Positions 25,463-36,424 are shown, numbered from the stretch's first letter. The stretch is DNA of 64,000 nt from Candidatus Flexicrinis affinis (GCA_016716525.1 JADJWE010000006.1:476684-540683), one strand, 5' to 3'. The notes: generated by a model from the sequence alone, not told the origin. Program-made: numbers and translations.

Positions 25463-26272
25463 TCAACGCGCCAAAAACACACCGGTCTCTTTCGTGATCC
25501 TGAACGCGCCGTCACGGGCGATGTGCCGCTCCACGATCGGCCGCAGCGGTTCGAGCGCGCCGGTTCCCCCATCGTCCAGCATCGACGCCACGTAGTCGAT
25601 GACCGCCTGCGCGTCGGTCACGCGCAGTTCGGTGGGGAAGTCGAGCCGCTGCACGTCGCCAAACGCCGCGCCCAATGCCACCGCCCCGTCTTGCAGCGCG
25701 AAGGCCAGCCGAACGTTCATAATGCCGAGCTGCACCGCCCCGTCCATCAGCCCGGACTGCTCGACAGCTTGATTGATCTCGGTCATGTGGTTGTGGCCGT
25801 TGGTCGCGGCCATCAGCACGCCGCCGGGGGCCAGCACGCGGCGCAGTTCGCGCACGGCCGCCGGCAGGTCAGGCACGTGATACAGCATGTAGTTGGCGAC
25901 GATCAGGTCGAAGGCGCCGTCGTCAAACGGCAAATGCGCGGCGTCGGCCTGCCGATAGCCGAAGCGCGCGGAGAGTTCGCCGAGGTGCGCGCGGTTATCG
26001 GCCAGCATGCCGTCGGAGAGGTCGGTGAGCGTGATCTGCCACCCGTCGGGGATGCGCGCGCGGTTGCTCAACCACAGGTCGCCACGCCCAGAGCCGACTT
26101 CCAGCACGCGCGCGGTCGATCCGGCGGCCGCTAGCAGCAGGTCGAACAGCCATTGGTAGAGGCCGACGCTGTTGACCGTGAAGCGTTCGTGCAGTCGGAT
26201 ACGCGCGGCGAGGTTCTGAGCGCCGCTGTACTGCTGGCCGGTGAGGTATCCGCGGTCTTGGAACTTGGTCAT
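25463..26272 (-). CDS. class I SAM-dependent methyltransferase
   Basis: A 269-residue methyltransferase of the Methyltransf_11 type. Motif I is VLEVGSGRGDLW (about 68-79), post-I acid is in LTDLSDGM, motif II is DLIVANYMLYHV, and motif III is LAPGGVLMAATNG. The acceptor is unknown. I place the start at ATG 26272; the first ATG (26293) overlaps the end of a 52-codon ORF whose last codons supply GGGAGG. It lies 46 bases upstream of the acyl-CoA ligase gene. Confidence 0.85.
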   Translation of the reverse strand: MTKFQDRGYLTGQQYSGAQNLAARIRLHERFTVNSVGLYQWLFDLLLAAAGSTARVLEVGSGRGDLWLSNRARIPDGWQITLTDLSDGMLADNRAHLGELSARFGYRQADAAHLPFDDGAFDLIVANYMLYHVPDLPAAVRELRRVLAPGGVLMAATNGHNHMTEINQAVEQSGLMDGAVQLGIMNVRLAFALQDGAVALGAAFGDVQRLDFPTELRVTDAQAVIDYVASMLDDGGTGALEPLRPIVERHIARDGAFRITKETGVFLAR

Positions 26273-26280
26273 CGGGTAGG

Positions 26281-26439
26281 CTAATCCTCCCATACGCCCG
26301 GGTCGACCGAGTCAGGCGGCGAGAGAGGATTTGTGTCGAAATCCGCGCGCTTTGTATCCCGTAACCGACGAACGGCTCGGTGCGCGGCAATCACCAGATC
26401 GACCAAGTCGATTGGCAATTGAAGATCATTAGCGGTCAT
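26281..26439 (-). CDS. short ORF, 52 residues, directly upstream of the methyltransferase
   Basis: ATG at 26439 is preceded by GAGGTACAAAC, a good ribosome site. The product has a helical N-terminal half (PIDLVDLVIAAHRAVRRL) and a disordered tail ending DPGVWED. Its TAG stop lies eight bases before the methyltransferase ATG, and its last codons form the GGGAGG that would serve that gene. This packing suggests translational coupling. No family recognised. The remaining 135 bases to the carboxyltransferase stop show nothing clear. Confidence 0.5.
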   Translation of the reverse strand: MTANDLQLPIDLVDLVIAAHRAVRRLRDTKRADFDTNPLSPPDSVDPGVWED

Positions 26440-26574
26440 GTTTGTACCTCAATCAACACCAGCCGCCAGCGCATTTCGCTCCGACGCGGACACACATGTC
26501 ATATCCCTGCGACAGCGCGTGGGGAGCGACGTCCTATACCCTTCAGCATTCGCCACTCAGCGCTCAGCACTTCC

Positions 26575-28152
<1,578 letters not shown>

Positions 28153-28165
28153 AAACATACTCCCA

Positions 28166-28561
28166 TCAAGACGGCCGCCCGCGGCGGCGGTGCCATAACC
28201 CGGCCACCACGGCGGTCGCCAATAGTGTCACGGTAACTACGCCGAAAAACGGCAGGCGGGCACGATCGTAATCGGCACGGGCAAACAGCGCCAGACGCAC
28301 TGTCACAGCAGCGGTCAACCCACTCCAACCGGCCAGTGCCAAGGCCCACGCCGCGACCCCACGACGCCTCCGCCACAGTGCCGCCGCCAGCAGCAGCATC
28401 GCCATCGCGCCCAATGCCCCGAACACGATATCGAATGCCGGCGGAGGGCCGAAGGCTGCCGTGCCAGCGCGAACGGCCAACACCGTGAGTGCCGCCGCGG
28501 CCGCAAGGCTAATCGCGGCAAGCCAGCGGGGCCGCACACGGCGGTGGTCGTCGGTCACCAT
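28166..28561 (-). CDS. small integral membrane protein, four TM helices
   Basis: A 131-residue protein with four hydrophobic helices (about 15-34, 41-60, 68-88 and 105-122) and an Arg-rich C-terminus (HRRRGRPS). No family recognised. The frame is open 30 bases further, but a sigma-70 promoter (CTGACA, 18 bp, TATAAT) ends seven bases before ATG 28561, which would put the transcript start on the ATG itself. The next gene on this strand, the carboxyltransferase, starts 13 bases after its stop and may share the transcript. Confidence 0.7.
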   Translation of the reverse strand: MVTDDHRRVRPRWLAAISLAAAAALTVLAVRAGTAAFGPPPAFDIVFGALGAMAMLLLAAALWRRRRGVAAWALALAGWSGLTAAVTVRLALFARADYDRARLPFFGVVTVTLLATAVVAGLWHRRRGRPS

Positions 28562-28568
28562 AGCACGG

Positions 28569-28598
28569 ATTATAGACGTTCCGCCCGCCATTTGTCAG
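28569..28598 (-). promoter_or_regulatory. sigma-70-type promoter giving a leaderless transcript
   Basis: On the minus strand CTGACA (28593..28598) and TATAAT (28569..28574) are 18 bp apart. The ATG at 28561 lies exactly seven bases after the -10, so transcription should begin at or next to the start codon. Confidence 0.65.
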
Positions 28599-28670
28599 CG
28601 CGTTGGCGAATGCGGCAGCAGGCAGAGAAGCATTAAGGCGGCCGCTTATCCATCACGCCGAAAACCGCTG

Positions 28671-28676
28671 TACACT
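28671..28676 (+). promoter_or_regulatory. -10 box before the sensor kinase gene
   Basis: TACACT preceded by TG (GCTGTACACTATGG), about 54 bases before ATG 28730. No obvious -35 and no strong ribosome site before the ATG. Confidence 0.4.
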
Positions 28677-28729
28677 ATGGTATTGGATCATCTCCGCGTG
28701 AACGAGCCAAGCTGAGCCATCCGCTTCTA

Positions 28730-31700
28730 ATGTTATCCCTCCTGAGACGCCTCCCTGTTCTTCCTCCAATCGAGGATGAGCAATCTGCACGTCTGATCCG
28801 TGTGCTAAAGGCGGTCGCCTACGCGGGGCTCTTCGCAGCGACCGCTTTTTTGATCGTTCTCGCCATCGTGCCTTTTCCCGAGGTTCAGGCGACGCTCGTC
28901 AGCGTCCAGCGCCTGATCCTCGTCGGCAACCTATTCTTCTGTTTCTCGACCCTCTATCTGCTCCCGCGCGGTCACTTGCGCCTCGGCAGTACGCTGCAAA
29001 TCTTCTCGCTGTGGCTGGCGTTGACGATCTGTCCTGACCTGATGGGTGTCAACCTGTATATCATCGCCGCCAACCACGTCGCGCTGGCGATATGCGTGGG
29101 CGCGCTGACGGGGTGGGTCGGCGCGCTAACACTTGGACTCGGCGGGTTCATCTACCTATTCCTTCAGAATTCTCAGATCATTGTCGGGCTGAACGTCGGC
29201 CCCCTGCTGCTGCTCAACGACACGCAGATTTTCGTGATCGAGACGTCGCTATACGCGATGATGCTGATCCTGACCGTGCTGATCGTCTTCCTTTCGCAGC
29301 GGCGCACAGAGATCGGCAAGGTCACCGCCGAGGCGCTCGAGGTCGTGCAGTTCAGCGAACGCCAGCTTGAAGCCATCCTCAGCTCGATGGCCGACCTGCT
29401 GATCGTGGTCAACCTCGACGGCACGATTGCGCGCTCCAATTCCGCCGCACAGGCTACGCTCGGCTATACCGAGAGCGAACTGTACGGCAAACCGCTCAAG
29501 ATGCTGATGATGGACTTGCCAGAGGATCAGGTTGGCATCGAGACGCTGGTGGTACGGCGCTCGGTGACACAAACTAACCGCCGCCTCAAGACCAAAGACG
29601 GCCGCTTGCTGCCGGTGTCGATGTCCACCTCGCTTCTGACCGGTGGCGGCGGCGAGACGACCGGCATGATTCTGGTCGCGCAAGACCTGTCCGAACTCGA
29701 ACAGACGCGCATGCAGTTGAGCCAGAGCAATGCGCGCTTCAGCCAAGCAGTCACCTTCAGCCGCATCGGCGTGTTCGAGTACGACCTCGAACGCGGCGTG
29801 TTCGTGATCGACGATACGATGCGCGAGGCGCTGCGCGCGTCCGGCGTCGAGGATTTGACGGTCTTCGACGATTTCATGCGCTATGTCTACCCGGACGACC
29901 GCGACAGCGTCACAGCGGCCATTGAAGCGTGCCGCGGCGGGGAGAGCAGCAGGTTCGACCTCGAGTTCCGCGTTACCGCCCGAGTGGGCATACGCTGGTT
30001 GATGGTTCGCGGCGCAGTGATGCATTCATCCGGCGCACGCCTGATCGGCACGTACACGGACGTCACGCGGCGCAAGCGTGCCGAAATCGAGCTGGCGCGG
30101 CGTGACGCGGTGCTGCGCGCCGTTACGTTGACCTCGGAAGCGTTCTTGCGCTCCGGCAGTTGGGAACTGCAGGTTCGCACACTGCTGCGGCAGTTGGGCG
30201 CGGCGGCAGACGTAAGCCGGGTGTATGTGTTCCGTGTGCACTACAGTCCGTTTGGGCGCGTGCTGTGGTCTCAGTCGCACGAATGGTGCGCCCCCGGCAT
30301 CTCGTCCCAGTTTGAAAATCCCGACCTGCAGGATCTCGACGTTCACGAGACCGGGTTCGCGCGCTGGCATGAGCGGATGTCGCGGCGGCTTCCGGTATAT
30401 GGCTTGATCGACGAGTTCCCGGAAAACGAGCGCCGCCTTCTCGAAAGCCAAGATATCCGCTCGCTGGTGGTCGTGCCCATCTACGTGCAGGACGAGTGGT
30501 GGGGCATGATCGGCTTCGACGACTGCGTGAACTCGCGCTCGTGGAGCGACCCGGAGATCGACGCGCTGCAGCTTGCCGCGGACAACCTCGGCGCAGCGAT
30601 TTACCGTGAACGGGTCGAGCGCGAGCTGGAATCGAATCACGACTTCCTCACCACGATCATGGACAACCTCGGTCAGGGCGTCGCGGTGGTCGACGGGACC
30701 GGACGGCTCTTGTTCGTCAACCCGGCTATGGCGGAACTGGTCGGCATTGCACACGACGATTTGGTCGGCCAGATGGCGCGCCAGTTCTACGACGACGCGA
30801 GCGTCTCTCAATATGACTCGAACTTCGCTCAGCGCAGGTTAGGGCGCACGTCGACCTACATGGCCCGCCTTCGCCGCGCCGACGGCGAACTGCGCGACGT
30901 CATCATCACCGGTGTCGCACGTATGGTGAACGGCCAACCCGACGGCTCGTACGCGGTGCTGACCGACATCACGGAACGCCGGCAGCTCGAACAGCGCGAA
31001 CTGAGGCTCTCGCTCGAACGCGAGCAGATGCGCATCATGGCCGATTTCATCCGCGACGCCAGCCACGATTTTCGCACGCCGCTGTCGGTCATTCAGACCA
31101 GCTTATACCTGCTCAAGCGCAAGGCCGAATCGCCTGATCAGCTCAGTCGGTTGGAGACGATTGGCGAGCAGGCACAGCGGTTGAGCCGCCTGATCGACGG
31201 CCTGCTGACAATGCTCGAGCTCGACAAGTCGACGCCGTCGATGATCCTCATCGACGCCAATGTGCTCGCGCAGAACGCCGTCGACCGCGCCGCCGAATCC
31301 GCGCAGCATGCCGGGCTCGCCGTGTCGGCGACCGTACCGGACGAGCCGGTGTACATCAACGGCGAAGAGGGCTATATGCTCAAGGCCCTGTCGAACCTGA
31401 TCGACAACGCGATCGCCTTCACGCCGCAGGGCGGCACGATCGCCGTCGAGGTCGTCGCAGACGAGGAGTCCGTTCAAATCAAGGTGCGCGACACGGGCAT
31501 CGGAATCGATCCGTCCGAACACGCCCGCATATTCGAGCGGCTCTACAAGGTCGACAAGGCGCGTTCGAGCGATATCGGCGGGCTTGGCATGGGTCTAGCG
31601 ATCGCCAAGCGTGTCGTCGACCTGCACAGCGGCACCATTCGCGTCGAGAGCACACGCGGGCAAGGCAGCACGTTCACGATCGAACTTGCACGGCAGAAGA

Positions 31701-31777
31701 AAGCCGCGGCAGGCGCCAAACGGGCGTACCCCTCCACCTCCTCTCCCATTGCCGAGGATGTTAAACTACAGCCTTGA
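28730..31777 (+). CDS. multi-domain membrane sensor histidine kinase
   Basis: A 1015-residue kinase. Six hydrophobic helices fill about 25-196. Then come a PAS domain (about 212-330, LIVVNLDGTIARSNSA), a second PAS (about 340-455), a GAF domain (about 475-635, SLVVVPIYVQDEWWGMIGF) and a third PAS (about 640-755, VAVVDGTGRLLFVNPAM). HisKA follows with the phospho-His in DASHDFRTPLSVIQ, then HATPase with NLIDNAIAFTPQGG, RDTGIGIDP and GLGMGLAIAKR. It has no receiver domain and no regulator gene beside it. The ligand is unknown. Confidence 0.93.
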   Translation: MLSLLRRLPVLPPIEDEQSARLIRVLKAVAYAGLFAATAFLIVLAIVPFPEVQATLVSVQRLILVGNLFFCFSTLYLLPRGHLRLGSTLQIFSLWLALTICPDLMGVNLYIIAANHVALAICVGALTGWVGALTLGLGGFIYLFLQNSQIIVGLNVGPLLLLNDTQIFVIETSLYAMMLILTVLIVFLSQRRTEIGKVTAEALEVVQFSERQLEAILSSMADLLIVVNLDGTIARSNSAAQATLGYTESELYGKPLKMLMMDLPEDQVGIETLVVRRSVTQTNRRLKTKDGRLLPVSMSTSLLTGGGGETTGMILVAQDLSELEQTRMQLSQSNARFSQAVTFSRIGVFEYDLERGVFVIDDTMREALRASGVEDLTVFDDFMRYVYPDDRDSVTAAIEACRGGESSRFDLEFRVTARVGIRWLMVRGAVMHSSGARLIGTYTDVTRRKRAEIELARRDAVLRAVTLTSEAFLRSGSWELQVRTLLRQLGAAADVSRVYVFRVHYSPFGRVLWSQSHEWCAPGISSQFENPDLQDLDVHETGFARWHERMSRRLPVYGLIDEFPENERRLLESQDIRSLVVVPIYVQDEWWGMIGFDDCVNSRSWSDPEIDALQLAADNLGAAIYRERVERELESNHDFLTTIMDNLGQGVAVVDGTGRLLFVNPAMAELVGIAHDDLVGQMARQFYDDASVSQYDSNFAQRRLGRTSTYMARLRRADGELRDVIITGVARMVNGQPDGSYAVLTDITERRQLEQRELRLSLEREQMRIMADFIRDASHDFRTPLSVIQTSLYLLKRKAESPDQLSRLETIGEQAQRLSRLIDGLLTMLELDKSTPSMILIDANVLAQNAVDRAAESAQHAGLAVSATVPDEPVYINGEEGYMLKALSNLIDNAIAFTPQGGTIAVEVVADEESVQIKVRDTGIGIDPSEHARIFERLYKVDKARSSDIGGLGMGLAIAKRVVDLHSGTIRVESTRGQGSTFTIELARQKKAAAGAKRAYPSTSSPIAEDVKLQP

Positions 31778-31804
31778 GACGTATTGTTAGTCCCGAGGTG
31801 AGAG

Positions 31805-32863
31805 ATGGAACGCAAGCCGCACTGGAAGGCGGTGGCCGTGCTGTGGCTGCTGCTGATCACACCCGTTACCGCATTCGCCCACGTCAAATGGTTTACCGAT
31901 TTCAGTTTCGCCGATGCCCCCCGTCCGCTAAGCGAAACCCTGTCCCCGACGTTCTTCGCGCTGGCGGCGTTGAGCGTCGGCGCGGTCGCGCTGGCCGTGT
32001 TCATCGACCGCTTCCTGAGTTCGCGCGCGTTTTACGAACACATCATCGCGTGGTTCGAGGAGCGCAAAGTCCACGCTCCGCTCGTGCTGCGCGTCGGCAT
32101 GGGCGCGACGCTGCTGCTGTCGTGGCAGGCCAACACGCTGCTGGCCCCCGACCTCGCGGTTGCCGAAAGTTGGATCGGGTGGGCGCAGTTCGCCGTCGCC
32201 GGGCTGCTGCTGTTCCCGGTCACGTCGCCGCTGGCGGGCGTGGGCGTACTTGCCCTCTACGCGCTGGCGATCGCGCAGTTCGGCGTGTTCTACATGCTCG
32301 ATTACTTCGTGTTCGTCGGCGTCGGCGTGTATCTGCTGGTCCATCGCGCTGCTCAGCCGCGCTTGCGGGGATTGCGGACCCCCGCGCTGTTCTTCAGCCT
32401 CGGCTTTTCGCTGGCGTGGCTGGCCCTCGAGAAACTGGTCTACCCGCAATGGGGACTGTATATCCTGGCCGAAAACCCGCAGCTTCTGCTTGGCCTCGAC
32501 CCGGAGTTCTTCCTCAAGGCCACGGCGTTCGTCGAGTTTTCGCTGGGGTACCTGCTGATTATCGGACTGCTAGAACGGCCGCTGGCGCTGGTCGTGACGA
32601 TGGTGTTCTTCACGACAACGCTGGTGTTCGGCAAAGTCGAGGTCATCGGTCACACCATCTTGCACGCCGCGCTGATCGTGTTTCTGCTCGAAGGCCCGGG
32701 CGAGGTGTATCGCGCGCCCATCACCTTCCACCGCCGGCTTCCCCTGCGGGTGGCGTTCGCCGTCGTGAACTTCGTCTTGCTGCTGGCGATCATGCTGGTA
32801 CCGTATCAGGCGATCGCCGAGGTGCAGCACAGCGAACGCACGCCTGTCGTCAGCCAACGCTGA
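31805..32863 (+). CDS. polytopic membrane protein (DoxX/DoxD-like)
   Basis: A 352-residue protein with a signal-like first helix ending TAFAHVKWF and about eight further hydrophobic helices. Short DoxX-like stretches (VLRVGMGATLLLSWQAN, FSLGYLLIIGLLERPLALV) suggest relation to DoxX/DoxD quinol or terminal-oxidase-associated membrane proteins, but this is weak. A His pair (KVEVIGHTILHAAL) lies in a late helix. GAGGTGAGAG precedes the ATG. It begins 27 bases after the kinase stop and may be co-transcribed with it. Confidence 0.65.
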   Translation: MERKPHWKAVAVLWLLLITPVTAFAHVKWFTDFSFADAPRPLSETLSPTFFALAALSVGAVALAVFIDRFLSSRAFYEHIIAWFEERKVHAPLVLRVGMGATLLLSWQANTLLAPDLAVAESWIGWAQFAVAGLLLFPVTSPLAGVGVLALYALAIAQFGVFYMLDYFVFVGVGVYLLVHRAAQPRLRGLRTPALFFSLGFSLAWLALEKLVYPQWGLYILAENPQLLLGLDPEFFLKATAFVEFSLGYLLIIGLLERPLALVVTMVFFTTTLVFGKVEVIGHTILHAALIVFLLEGPGEVYRAPITFHRRLPLRVAFAVVNFVLLLAIMLVPYQAIAEVQHSERTPVVSQR

Positions 32864-32987
32864 GCCCGCGAGCGGGTACCTAGCCAGTTGGCTAGGGTAA
32901 AAACACGACCGCAGTCTAGGTGACGCGGCGCGACACTGCGCATATCATGGATTTCATGATGTCCGATGTTTAGAGACTAGACGGTCA

Positions 32988-33566
32988 ATGCAGTACATGG
33001 TCGCAATCGAAGACTGGATCGATGACCTCGATCTGACAGACGGCGCCTCCCGGCGCGTTGCAGAGACGGAACTTCTACGCCATGGCGAGAAGGCCGTTCG
33101 CGCACTCATCCATGCGCTCGACACGGTGTCGCTGCGCCAGAAAATCGTCATCGTTAAGCTGTTGGGCCGCACCGCGTCCACAACGGCGCTGTCGGCTGTC
33201 CGCCGCGCCCTGCTCGACACGCAGTGGCTTGTCCGTCAAGCTGCGGTTCATGCACTGGGTTACTACCCGGCCGAAACCGTTCTGCCGCTGGTATATCACA
33301 GCCTGTACGATGTCGCCCTGCTGGTACGGATCGAAGCAGTCAACACGCTCGGACGCTTGGGCCACGCCAGCGCCGTGCCAACCCTGCTCGCACACCTATA
33401 CAGCACGACGTCCGAGGTCGAGACCTACACGCTGATCGAGGCGCTCGGCTCATGCGGCGATCGTTCGCTGATCCCGACCATTGAGCCGTACCTGTGCCAC
33501 GATCACCCGCGGATCGCCACCAATGCCAACAAGGCGATCGTGAACCTGAACCGCAAACGCGCCTAG
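32988..33566 (+). CDS. HEAT-repeat protein
   Basis: A 192-residue alpha-helical protein with about five HEAT/PBS-lyase-like repeats. Examples are LGRTASTTALSAVRRALLDT, VRQAAVHALGYYPAETVLPL and VRIEAVNTLGRLGHASAVPTL. These proteins act as protein-binding scaffolds. No signal peptide. The start ATG has no strong ribosome site. It lies between two sensor kinase genes, so a role in signalling is possible but only by position. Confidence 0.85.
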   Translation: MQYMVAIEDWIDDLDLTDGASRRVAETELLRHGEKAVRALIHALDTVSLRQKIVIVKLLGRTASTTALSAVRRALLDTQWLVRQAAVHALGYYPAETVLPLVYHSLYDVALLVRIEAVNTLGRLGHASAVPTLLAHLYSTTSEVETYTLIEALGSCGDRSLIPTIEPYLCHDHPRIATNANKAIVNLNRKRA

Positions 33567-33603
33567 ACGCCAACGTCAAGCGCAGCTACACGTGCGACAA
33601 CGG

Positions 33604-33609
33604 TATAAT
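33604..33609 (+). promoter_or_regulatory. -10 box before the second sensor kinase gene
   Basis: TATAAT in CGGTATAATGACGG, about 65 bases before ATG 33674 (32 bases before the alternative TTG 33641). No clear -35. Confidence 0.45.
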
Positions 33610-33673
33610 GACGGAGTAACGTAGCCGGATCATCCCGCAGTTGATCAGTCGCCCAAGCCTCCCCAGTTGGCTC

Positions 33674-35629
33674 ATGCCGCCGGACTTCGCCGATCGTCAA
33701 GCACGACGGCGAGGCCGGATGTTGTATGGGCTGCTTTGGGTTATCCTGCTGACCGGCGTCCCACTGCTGATTGCGGTCGATTTCGCTGGGGCGTCGTTCT
33801 GGGCAATCGTGGCGACCGAGGCTGTGATGGTCGCCATGCTGGTGCTGGTCAAGCGCGGTCAGATTGTCCTGCCCAGCGTAGTGATTCCCTCGGTCATCCT
33901 GCTGCTGGTCGCCTTCACCATGATTCGCGGCGAAGGCATCCGTGATGTCGCCGTCGTCGGGACGTTTGTCGTGGTGTCGTTTGCAGGGCTTCTGCTCGGC
34001 GCACGCGGCCTGCTGGCGTTCACTCTCCTCACGATTCTCACCTTCGGGCTGATCGGCTACCTCGAGATGTCGGGTGTGGTGGTCGTCACGTTCGATCTGG
34101 CGACCGTTCCGCAGGACGTTGTCATCTTCGCTGCGACTATTGCGCTGTTTGCGGTGCTGCAGCGGCTGACGCTGCAATACCTGTTCGACAACCTGAGCGC
34201 CGCCGAAACCAGCGAACGAACGCTGTACGAACGCAACGCCGAATTGGAAGCCTCCCGCGCCGAAATTGCCAACCTCAACCTCGGCCTTGAGGAGCGCATC
34301 ACCGAACGAACTGCCGAGCTGCGGGACGCGATCCATGAGAGCGAGCAGTGGTTTCACATCAGCCGCGACATCAACGCGGCGCAGTCCTACGGCGAGATCG
34401 TCGGGGCGATCGCCCGCAACTTGACGGTGCCCGGGTTTTCGGTCGTCTTGAGCGTCTTCGACGATATTGACGAACACACCGCCACGAAGTCGGACGTCTA
34501 CACCGTGCGGCTTGACGATCCTGACGGCGCGACGCCGCTGGTCACCGAACAGGGCCGCACCGGTACCTTGAGCGAATGGGTCGTGGCGCAAGACGTGCGG
34601 GTGGTCGCCGACATCAGCGCGCTCGATCACGACATTCCGCAAGACGTCATCGAAACGCTGCAATCGGACCCAATTCGACGCTTGAATCGGGGGCATCCGA
34701 TCCGCGCGCTGATGGCCACGGAGTTGAAGTTAGGGAAACGTGTCATCGGTTCGTTGTGGCTGACCCGGGCCGAACCGTACCCGTTTTCCGACCGCAACGT
34801 GCGCCTGATGCGAATCATGAGCGAACTGACCGCCAACGCCGTCGAGCGCGTGTGGCTGTACGCCGAACAAGTCACCGCCGCGCAGCGCCTGCGCGAGGCT
34901 GACAACGTGAAGAGCCGTTTTCTCGCCAGCATGAGCCACGAACTGCGCACACCGCTGAACGCCATTCTCAATTTCACGCGGTTCGTCTCCAGTGGCATGT
35001 TGGGGCCCATCAACGACGAACAGCTCGACGCACTGAACAAGACGGTATCCAGCAGCAAACACCTGCTCAACCTGATCAACGACGTGCTCGATGTGTCCAA
35101 GATCGAATCCGACATGCTGACGCTGTTTGTCGAGCCGGGCGTACTGCTCGGGCCGGAGATCGAAGCCGCCGCAACGGCCGGCGAAGCCCTGCTGGCTGAC
35201 AAGCCCGTCACGATCGTGCGCGACGTGCCGGCCGACCTGCCGGCTATCGTTGGCGACCGGCGGCGCATCCGGCAAATCCTGCTCAATCTGGTGTCCAACG
35301 CCTGCAAATTCACTGACTCAGGCGCGATTACGATCAAAGCCTCGGCCGACGACACCGCGGTACGCATCACGGTGACCGACACCGGGCCGGGAATCCCGCA
35401 GGACACGGCCGAGATCATCTTCGAGCCGTTCCGGCAGACAATGCGCGGGATAAGCCACGGAAGCGGCACCGGGCTCGGTTTGCCCATCGCCCGCAAGCTC
35501 GTGGAGGCGCACGAAGGCCGGCTGTGGCTGGATACGAGCGTCACGAGCGGGGCATCGTTCGTGGTCGATCTGCCGATCGCCTCCGAGGTGCTCGTCGCCA
35601 AGCTGCCCAAAGCGGAGGACGCGACGTGA
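33674..35629 (+). CDS. membrane sensor histidine kinase with GAF domain
   Basis: A 651-residue kinase. Six hydrophobic helices span about 15-160, then a coiled coil (about 170-225, LEERITERTAELRDAI), a GAF-like domain (about 230-405), HisKA with the phospho-His in SMSHELRTPLNAIL and HATPase with NLVSNACKFTDSG, DTGPGIPQ and GTGLGLPIARK. The architecture resembles MASE-type sensors. ATG 33674 is used; TTG 33641 in frame is an alternative. The stop overlaps the GTG of the next gene, a receiver protein, showing translational coupling in a kinase-REC-REC operon. Confidence 0.92.
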   Translation: MPPDFADRQARRRGRMLYGLLWVILLTGVPLLIAVDFAGASFWAIVATEAVMVAMLVLVKRGQIVLPSVVIPSVILLLVAFTMIRGEGIRDVAVVGTFVVVSFAGLLLGARGLLAFTLLTILTFGLIGYLEMSGVVVVTFDLATVPQDVVIFAATIALFAVLQRLTLQYLFDNLSAAETSERTLYERNAELEASRAEIANLNLGLEERITERTAELRDAIHESEQWFHISRDINAAQSYGEIVGAIARNLTVPGFSVVLSVFDDIDEHTATKSDVYTVRLDDPDGATPLVTEQGRTGTLSEWVVAQDVRVVADISALDHDIPQDVIETLQSDPIRRLNRGHPIRALMATELKLGKRVIGSLWLTRAEPYPFSDRNVRLMRIMSELTANAVERVWLYAEQVTAAQRLREADNVKSRFLASMSHELRTPLNAILNFTRFVSSGMLGPINDEQLDALNKTVSSSKHLLNLINDVLDVSKIESDMLTLFVEPGVLLGPEIEAAATAGEALLADKPVTIVRDVPADLPAIVGDRRRIRQILLNLVSNACKFTDSGAITIKASADDTAVRITVTDTGPGIPQDTAEIIFEPFRQTMRGISHGSGTGLGLPIARKLVEAHEGRLWLDTSVTSGASFVVDLPIASEVLVAKLPKAEDAT

Positions 35630-36030
35630 GCGCGCCTCTAATTGTGTGCATCGAGGACGATCCCTTCAGCGCCGACGTGCTGCGCGGGCTGATTAAAGGC
35701 GCACGACCGGACGTGTCGCTGACCGTGTTTTCAGACAGCGCCGACATCCTCGGCCGCGTGGAGACGCTCGGTCAAGTCCCCGCCCTCTTCTTAATCGACA
35801 TCCACATGCTCCCGCATGACGGCTTCGCCGTTTTGAAGATGCTGCGCGCGGACACACGATTCCGGTCGGTGCGCGTCATCGCCGTAACGGCAAGCGTGAT
35901 GAACGAGGAAGTCGATATGCTGCGGTCGTCCGGCTTCGACGGCGCGATCGGCAAGCCGCTCGATTTCGACGTATTTCCTAGCCTGCTTGAACGATTATTG
36001 AACGGACACGAGGTGTGGTATGTCACCTAG
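35626..36030 (+). CDS. single-domain response regulator (REC only)
   Basis: A 134-residue receiver. Acidic pocket IEDDP (about 9-12), phospho-acceptor Asp58 in LFLIDIHML, Thr/Ser in VTAS and Lys in IGKPLDFD are all in place. It has no output domain. The GTG start overlaps the kinase stop as GTGA, with GGAGG nine bases upstream. It likely takes phosphate from the kinase at 33674 and acts by protein contact or as a relay partner of the next receiver. Confidence 0.9.
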   Translation: MSAPLIVCIEDDPFSADVLRGLIKGARPDVSLTVFSDSADILGRVETLGQVPALFLIDIHMLPHDGFAVLKMLRADTRFRSVRVIAVTASVMNEEVDMLRSSGFDGAIGKPLDFDVFPSLLERLLNGHEVWYVT

Positions 36031-36424
36031 CGCGGCAGCGGCACAGCGTCATGCGCTGGTCATCGACGATAACCGCAGCAACATCGAGGTGCTGACGGCG
36101 CTGCTGCGCATGGAGGGCGTGCATGTCACCTCCTTCCTGCGGCCCGATCAGGCACTGGAGTCCCTTGCGGCTCTGAAACCGGTCGACGTGGTGTTCTGCG
36201 ACATCGAAATGCCGGCGGTGAGTGGATTCGACCTGCTGCCCGAGTTGAAGCGCATCCTCGGAAACGACGTGCCGATCATCGCCTATACCGTGCACACGTC
36301 GGAAATCGAACTCGCGCGCCGCCGCGGTTTCAGCGGCTTTCTCGGTAAGCCCGTCGACGGCGAGCAGTTCTCCAAGCACCTCAGCCGCATCCTCGCCGGC
36401 CTGCCGGTGTGGGAGATTCCTTAG
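36020..36424 (+). CDS. single-domain response regulator (REC only)
   Basis: A 134-residue receiver overlapping the previous gene by 11 bases. The acidic pair is in LVIDDNRSN, the phospho-Asp in VVFCDIEMPAVSG (about 61), the Thr region is AYTVH and the Lys is in LGKPVDGEQF. No DNA-binding or enzymatic output domain. Two receivers after one kinase suggest branching or a phosphate sink. A class A repeat begins directly after its stop. Confidence 0.9.
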   Translation: MSPSAAAAQRHALVIDDNRSNIEVLTALLRMEGVHVTSFLRPDQALESLAALKPVDVVFCDIEMPAVSGFDLLPELKRILGNDVPIIAYTVHTSEIELARRRGFSGFLGKPVDGEQFSKHLSRILAGLPVWEIP

